In this document: piece by piece, positions 50,330-64,000 of the stretch | Numbering within the stretch: position 1 is the stretch's first letter | How the letters are laid out: the number at the start of each line of letters is the position of its first letter | NCBI RefSeq assembly: GCF_037392515.1 | Contig: NC_090281.1 | Location: forward strand, 42,880,645-42,944,644 | From: Haliotis asinina | Taxonomy: Eukaryota > Mollusca > Gastropoda > Lepetellida > Haliotidae | DNA: 64,000 nucleotides | Direction: 5' to 3' | The notes under the pieces: model-generated | What the model was told of the DNA's origin: nothing | Databases searched by the model: none | What the model saw: the letters and a program-made list of their open reading frames with translations, nothing else | Position numbers and translations under genes: made by a program

Positions 50330-51300
50330 TGGGTGTGTGCTAAACTTCAAGGTGGTCTCATCACACCTATACCTCTGGGGTATCTGTTAAACATTTGGGT
50401 GTCATCACACCTATGCCTCTAGGGTGTCTTTTAAACATCATAGTGATGTCATTAAACCGGTCTCTCCATCCCACCTACACCTCTAGGGTATCTGTTAAAC
50501 ATAGAGGTGTCATCACACCAGTGCCTCTAGGGTATCTGTTAAACATAGAGGCGTCATCACACCTGTGCCTCTAGGGTATCTGTTAAACATCATAGTGATG
50601 TCATCAAACCTGTCCCTCTAGGGTGTCTGTTAAACATCATAGTGATGTCATAAACCTGTCCCTCTTGGGTATCTGTTAAACACAGAGGTGTCATCACACC
50701 TGTGCCTCTAAGGTGTCTGTTAAACATCATAGTGATGTCATAAACCTGTCCCTCTAGGGTGTCTGTTAAACACAGAGGTGTCATCACACCTGTGCCTCTA
50801 GGGTATCTGTTAAACATCATAGTGATGTCATCAAACCTGTCCCTCTATGGTGTCTGTTAAACACAGAGGTGTCATCACACCTGTGCCTCTAGGGTATCTG
50901 TTAAACATCATAGTGATGTCATAAACCTGTCCCTCTTGGGTATCTGTTAAACACAGAGGTGTCATCACACCTGTGCCTCTAAGGTGTCTGTTAAACATCA
51001 TAGTGATGTCATAAACCTGTCCCTCTAGGGTGTCTGTTAAACACAGAGGTGTCATCACACCTGTGCCTCTAGGGTATCTGTTAAACATCATAGTGATGTC
51101 ATCAAACCTGTCCCTCTTGGATATCTGTTAAACACAGAGGTGTCATCACACCTGTGCCTCTAAGGTGTCCGTTAAACATCATAGTTGTGCCATCACACCT
51201 GTCCCTCTAGGGTGTCTGTTAAACATCATAGAGGTGTCTTCACACTTTTCCATCTTGGGTGTCTGTTAAATATAGAGGTGGTGTCATCACACCTGTGGAT
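50330..51300. repeat. 45/90-bp tandem array with 271-bp higher-order period
   Basis: Two 45-bp variants alternate: GTCTGTTAAACACAGAGGTG.. and TCTGTTAAACATCATAGTGA... About 20 monomers are present. The blocks at 50660-50846 and 50931-51116 are nearly identical and lie 271 bp apart. Confidence 0.92.
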
Positions 51301-52417
51301 CCTTTGTTTTGTTAACTATCACAATGCATCAGTAAATATATTCTGAGAAATTTAATGGGCATTTCTTTTATACTGTAATTCTTGTTTCATTCAAAAATGA
51401 ATGCTTCATTCCATGTTTCACATATGTGAAGTTCCTACCATTATCAACTCCTTGTGTGTTTTTCTCTTCCAGCAATACCAGTATCTTAATACCCATTCAT
51501 CATTATTCACATTGTGTTTATGCAAAAACATTTTTTGGTAGTTGTTAAGAGCACTTATTTGCAAGAGTTAGTTAAAAATATACTAAATTTCAGGCATCAG
51601 AATATATATTCTGCATTCTGAATCAAAACTAAAGTGTGTTGTTTGAAAGTGTTGCCCCATATTTGAAAGAAGTCTGAAACACTTGTGTCCCATAATCAAA
51701 ACTCTGCTGTTCTCTTTCATCCCATCTGTAAGTTTCAACACTAGTCATTTATCAACTGAAGTGTTCTGTGAGGCAGCCTGTAAGCCATTTCATCCTTGAT
51801 AAACTGGTATGATAAAGAGTTAACAACAGAAACAACAAATGAATACTTGTGTAGTGTTGTTAAGCAGCTATCTCATGCAGACCTGTAGACATTGTTTACC
51901 ACCAAAATGCCAAAGATCCCAAACCATATAACTGTATGCATATCTTCTGTATCAAATATTTGTTATATTTATATCATTATCATGCTTATTGCACTGTTTT
52001 GACAATGCATTCATGTCATAACTTGTTATAACTGTACTGACATTTTATCTGCACATCTGGTTATTTACTATATACATCAAATTTATTTAATTTTTGACAC
52101 GCAAATTCTCAATTTTTTCCACTATAGTTTCAACATGCAAATTCAGAATATTTTGCATAAACCTTGTGCCTTAAAATCAGTTTATAATCTGAATGGTGAA
52201 TTTTTCTGAAAGTCTGCGCACTGTACATCAATTCACCAACTCTTGTACCTGTTACCAATGCATAGTATTGTCATTTTTACAATTGTTGAATAAATATTTG
52301 GAAATGTTTGACCCATCTTCTTGCTTGTATGCTACAAATCTTATGACATACAAAACAAACGATTAAATGCTACACATGTTTGTATTTATGACTGACTATG
52401 ATATACACCAATTCTGG

Positions 52418-59767
<7,350 letters not shown>

Positions 59768-59882
59768 TTTGCGTCGGGATTCCGTTTGGGGAATCCCCAA
59801 ATAGCTTGGCCAATCGGAGTCGGACAAATTCAGCGGAAACACTAATGGGATATCCCCGTGCATGCGCAGTCCCAGATCAACT
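59768..59882. promoter_or_regulatory. Bidirectional promoter between QTRT1 and DOLPP1
   Basis: Only 115 bp separate the two start codons. The interval has a CCAAT box at 59810-59814 and an NRF1-like GCATGCGCA at 59860-59868. There is no TATA box. Both start codons lie in an ATGGCG context, and the QTRT1 one reads AAAATGGCG, close to a YY1 site. These are common traits of housekeeping bidirectional promoters; transcription start sites are inferred, not seen. Confidence 0.75.
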
Positions 59883-62800
59883 ATGGCGAGTGCAAGCAGT
59901 GAATCGAACACTATCCCGGGACAAGAAGCGGACACGCCCCTCCAGTGGAAAGCGATCAGTTTAACTCACGTGGAATTTGTCAAGGGTAGGTGACTTTAAA
60001 CACTTCTTTTAAAATATTTATTACATAGATCATAAATAAAGCCACATGCATGCTCTGGACAATGTGCATCGTATGCTCTCGAAAATGTTATGAGGCAATC
60101 AAATGACGTGTCACCTATTTTCGTTAGAATAATTCTGCTCGCCACGCACTAAGGATAAGCAGGTACATGTAAGCAGAATCTGTTCAAATGTGGTGCTACT
60201 TGTAAAGGTATTATTTTGGATAGCAAGTGGATGTACAAAGTACAAAAGTACAAAGATGCTTTTTACTGAAGAGATAGCTTCTAAAATAATACGTATATGT
60301 TAATCGGTACAATTACAACTTATCATGAATCAATCATGCAAACTTTAATGTATCTGATGTGTAAAACTGGGAGAATGAATCAATGTGATGCTTGTTCTGC
60401 AGGTGACATTATTGGATATGGCTTAGCCTGGCTGAGTCTTCTACCCATATTCATTCTTGTAGCATTTGTCACACTCATCATCTTCAGAAGAGATCTGCAC
60501 ACAGTAAGTACAGTATGTCAAACCTTTAACCAACAAGGAAATTGGTCATTAAGGAATATATATTATATATATCATTGTATATGTTTTCATGAGTACCAAC
60601 TTGGTTACATGAAGGAGATACAAAGCATCAAACAGAACATTTATTTTGATATGCACTGAGCGCAATCTGTATTTTTATGCTGACGATTTTCTTCTTTGTT
60701 TAAGATTTCCTTCTTCCTGGGTATGCTGGTGAATGAGGCAATCAACTTGGTACTTAAACACATCATAAGAGAATACAGACCAATCAGAGGTGAGTGTTAT
60801 AAGGACTCAACCAATTATATTCCATTTTTGTGGAATGGTATAAAGCTCAGATATAGCCGGTTGTGTGTTTTCATGCCCCTACAAGGTGGACCTTTACATT
60901 CAAACCTTCAAAGCATAGTTCTGCCTGATCCAGATGAAATCATTTCCAGATCTTAAAGCGTAGGGTTAAACTTTCAATTACATTCAATTATTAGTAAAGT
61001 TATCTTATGATTAACATCATACTTTTTTTTATTTTTTCAGATAGAAAAAATGTGTTCAATGAGTATGGAATGCCATCAAGCCATTCACAGTTCATGTGGT
61101 TCTTTTCTATGTATCTTACATTTTTCCTATTTATCAGGTGAGAATTCATTCATATTTACTATGAATCGTGTCATCAGAAATACAGATGTGTTAGGCTCTT
61201 ACTAAAGTGAGCAGAAAACATTAAGTTATGTGTACAAGATAAAACAAGTTAGTGTTCCATCTCTTTGTACTAGTAACGTACCATGCTAAGCTTTCAGTCA
61301 TCACAGTGAAGGCCCAGGTTCTCTTCCCCACATGGGAACATTGTGTTAAGTCCATTTCTTGTGTGCCAATCCCGTGATATTGCTGGAATATTGCTGAAAG
61401 CGGTGTAAAACCCAACTCACTTACACACTATGTATTATTGTTATATTGTGAATTGGATAAATACTCACATCAGATTCTTGATGAGTGCCTATGTTGTCTG
61501 TGACTCTGTAATGCAGTTTTCAGTGTTGTCTCCCCTGGCAATGCCAGTCGATGTATGTGGGTTCAACCTTATGATGTTCCCAGGTTTTGAGGGTTTAACT
61601 AATGTGGTTAACAGTTACAAGTTAGATGCGCATCACCTTCCAAGAGGAAACTGATGTGCTGAAAAATAACAGAAATGCTATTCAAAAATCTATGTAAATA
61701 TTCTCTCACTTCTTGGTCATACCGGGCAGTGGGGAAGCCTTGTGGTTAAAACAGTTCTGTGTTTCTGAGTACTGCCATGGAGGTGGTGATGGGGAAGTCT
61801 TGTGGTTAGAACAGTTTTGTGTTTCTGAGTGCTACCATGGAGGGTGATGGGGAAGCCTTGTGGTTAAAAGAGTTCTGTGTTTCTGAGTACTACCATGGAG
61901 GGTGATGGGGAAGTCTTGTGGTTAGAACAGTTTTGTGTTTCTGAGTGCTACCATGGAGGGTGATGGGGAAGCCTTGTGGTTAAAAGAGTTCTGTGTTTCT
62001 GAGTACTACCATGGAGGGTGATGGGGAAGCCTTGTGGTTAAAACAGTTCTGTGTTTCTGAGTACTACCATGGAGGGTGATGGGGAAGTCTTGTGGTTAGA
62101 ACAGTTTTGTGTTTCTGAGTGCTACCATGGAGGGTGATGGGGAAGCCTTGTGGTTAAAAGAGTTCTGTGTTTCTGAGTACTACCATGGAGGGTGATGGGG
62201 AAGTCTTGTGGTTAAAACAGTTCTGTGTTTCTGAGTACTACCATGGAGGGGTGATGGGGTAGCCTTGTGGTTAAAACAGTTCTGTGTTTCTGAGTACTAC
62301 CGTGGAGGGGTGATGGGAAAGCCTTGTGGTTAAAACAGTTCTGTGTTTCTGAGTACTGCCATGGAGGGGTGATGGGGAAGTCTTGTGGTTAAAATAGTTC
62401 TGGGAAGTCTTTTGGTTAAAACAGTTCTGTGTTTCTGAGTACTACCATGGGGGGGGGGAGGGGGGGGGGGGGGTGTGATGAGGTAGGTTTGTGGTTAAAA
62501 CAGTTCTGTGTTTCTGAGTACTACCATGGAGGGATGATGGGGAAGTCTTGTGGTTAAAAAAGTTCTGTGTTTCTGAGTACTACCACGGAGGGGTGATGGG
62601 GTAGCCTTGTGGTAAAAGCATTTGCTAATCAGGCTGAAGACCTGGTTTCGATTCCCCACCTGAGTAAATATGTGAAGCCCATTTCTACTGTTACCCAATG
62701 TGATATTTTTTAAGTATTGCTAAAAGCGACATTAAACCAAAGTCACTCGCTGCTCTGAATTTCTAGTGACTGTATAAATTTCCTCAGGAGGAAGATGTAG

Positions 62801-63372
62801 CTCTGATGTCTCATTATCATCATCCTAACTCACCAACTCTTTCTACACAAAGCAAACTTACTAAATACCACAACAAACTCTGATTATTTATGTTTCTAGA
62901 ATAATTAGTTTGTTTGTTGTAATGTCTCATACTTATGTCTCAACTCACTCACCCCTTGGCCATATTATAAATTCTGAGCCCTTGAAGTTACTTTGAATAT
63001 TATAAATGGAGCATTGATTAATGTACTTCTACAAAATGTGCTCTCTCCCCCACTCACTCACTCACTCACTCAAGGATAATGAAGGTATTGATTGTGAAGA
63101 AGCAATTGTTTTGTACAACTTGTTTTATTGTCATTTTTAAGATCACTGTGTAAAGATACTTTAAGCTATGCTGCAACTGAGATACATGTGCCTTGTTAGA
63201 CCATCAATCCTATGTTCATTATTACCTTACTAATTTTGGCATTGATGTATTATTGTGATGCATTTGATTTTTTTTGCAGAGTGTATAAAAATTATACTTG
63301 GTTAGATGATCTATGGAAATATGCAACCAGTTTTGGTGGATTTGTGGTAGCAGCTTTAGTCTCATACAGCAG
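59883..63372 (+). CDS. DOLPP1: Dolichyl-diphosphate phosphatase 1, five exons, runs off window
   Basis: ER membrane enzyme of the PAP2 family. It removes a phosphate from dolichyl diphosphate on the lumenal face so that dolichol can be reused in N-glycosylation. Exons 59883-59985, 60403-60503, 60705-60789, 61041-61137 and 63280-63372 join in matching phase and encode the first 159 residues. The family has about 235-240. Membrane segments lie near 44-60 ([17 protein letters not shown]), 69-85, 113-127 and 143-158. PAP2 motif 1 is KHIIREYRP (86-94) and motif 2 is PSSH (108-111). Motif 3 begins at SYS(R) across the last donor, with its histidine and aspartate in an exon beyond the window. Intron 4 (61138-63279) holds two SINEs and a tandem array. 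Confidence 0.95.
61268..61429 (+). mobile_element. SINE family A in DOLPP1 intron 4
   Basis: The head and B box are decayed (GGTTCTCTTCCCCACATGGG). The tail module CGTGATATTGCTGGAATATT, GCTGAAAGCGGTGTAAAAC is well kept. Confidence 0.85.
61725..62591. repeat. About 58-bp tandem array, 14 units, in DOLPP1 intron 4
   Basis: The unit is GGTGATGGGGAAGCCTTGTG, GTTAAAACAGTTCTG, TGTTTCTGAGTACTACCATG GAGG. A run of about 25 bases rich in G (62449-62473) interrupts it. The first half of the unit matches the head of the SINE directly downstream. Confidence 0.95.
62592..62750 (+). mobile_element. SINE family A, full length, abutting the array
   Basis: It starts GGTGATGGGGTAGCCTTGTG, has a B box in GGTTTCGATTCCCCACC, and ends with GTATTGCTAAAAGCGACATT AAACC and AGTCACTC. 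Confidence 0.87.
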
Positions 63373-64000
63373 GTGAGTGAACGGAAGTGGAATTCTTAGT
63401 TAGTCTCAGTGATGTACTGTGGTTATATTTACACTGTGTTTCTGATTTCCTGTTACGTTTAGTCCAACTGCCGGACAGTCGAATTTGTCATAATGTTTTG
63501 GGCAGAGGAAAGACATACCTGAGGTGTGTTCAGGACTGCGAGCGCTTGGGTGATTAAAACATTAAACAATCAACCATTTGTGACCAAGTCATGTTATTCT
63601 GTTCATGGGTGCTCACTGGCACAGACGTTCGGGGTGAAGCACTCGCGGGTGTTCATGGGCGTTCGTGGGTGCTCCCAATTCTGGACACGCCTATGGTCTA
63701 TGTCTTTCTATTTTTGTGACATGTTTGATATATACGCAGATGATTTATAAACAATGATGGCATAATCTCTGCCTGAACTATATCAATCAAGAAAGTAAAG
63801 GAATATAAAATATGTTTTCCATACAGTGCACATTTTAATAAACCAAAGAAATTCATGATGCATAACTTTTCTTGCTGAGTATAGTCCTGGGGTGAAACAG
63901 GTGTGATCTGCCAGCTGACTGCTGGGTCCACAGATTCCCTGGATCAGATAACATGGTCCTGACAGCTGTGGTTGACATGAACTCAACATCAATATGATGT
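63373..64000. other. DOLPP1 intron 5, incomplete
   Basis: Follows a clear donor at 63373-63374. I see no further exon of the gene before the window ends. Confidence 0.7.

Larger units (their letters stand above)
44704..52417. other. No supported gene; 3' flank and repeat-rich spacer
   Basis: The 3' UTR of the 42.1-kb gene begins here, but I cannot place its polyadenylation site. The spacer holds the arrays and the duplication listed separately. An AATAAA near 52288 on the plus strand is too far away to assign. The minus-strand 3' UTR of QTRT1 occupies the right end. Confidence 0.6.

Noticed and set aside
50590-51091. Two similar open frames with a repeated 30-residue pattern on the minus strand
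   Set aside because: The 45/90-bp tandem array explains both their openness and their similarity.

Overview
This is nuclear DNA of an animal, most likely a gastropod mollusc close to abalone (Haliotis). I infer this from GT-AG spliced genes with good metazoan homology and from hundreds-of-bases tRNA-derived SINEs ending in repeated ACTC, a tail I associate with abalone. Dense minisatellites and Tc1/mariner, LINE and Crypton remnants fit the same picture. No bacterial-type operons, rRNA genes or CRISPR arrays are visible.

Host genes. (1) 0.2-4.6 kb, minus strand: a tetraspanin in six visible exons, all with phase-0 introns; its last exon lies before base 1. (2) 42.1-44.7 kb, plus strand: an unrecognised Pro/Arg/Ser-rich protein of about 268 residues in four exons joined by phase-1 introns. 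(3) 52.4-59.8 kb, minus strand: a complete QTRT1, catalytic subunit of the eukaryotic queuine tRNA-guanine transglycosylase, nine exons, 394 residues. (4) 59.9 kb to the window end, plus strand: DOLPP1, dolichyl-diphosphate phosphatase of the ER, five exons visible, running off the window. QTRT1 and DOLPP1 start codons are only 115 bp apart, head to head, so they probably share a bidirectional promoter with a CCAAT box and an NRF1-like site.

Mobile elements. A Crypton-type tyrosine recombinase relic (17.4-18.2 kb); an apparently intact Tc1 transposon with TA target duplication and 25-bp ends (27.53-28.83 kb); an I/Jockey-group LINE on the minus strand (31.4-36.3 kb) split by a later mariner insertion (33.37-34.66 kb); and a broken Polinton-like fossil carrying a packaging-ATPase region (37.5-39.3 kb). 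Three SINE families (called A, B and C here) are scattered throughout. A and B end in the same module, which resembles the 3' end of the LINE, so the LINE family is a candidate partner for their movement.

Tandem repeats occupy much of the rest: three different arrays at 9.0-11.5 kb, a 1.6-kb array almost free of C at 28.9-30.5 kb, a (GTGA)n array at 31 kb, several arrays plus a segmental duplication at 46-51 kb, one grown across an exon-intron junction of QTRT1 (57.3-57.8 kb), and one apparently grown from a SINE head inside a DOLPP1 intron (61.7-62.6 kb). The stretches 4.6-17.4 kb and 18.2-27.5 kb hold no gene I can support.
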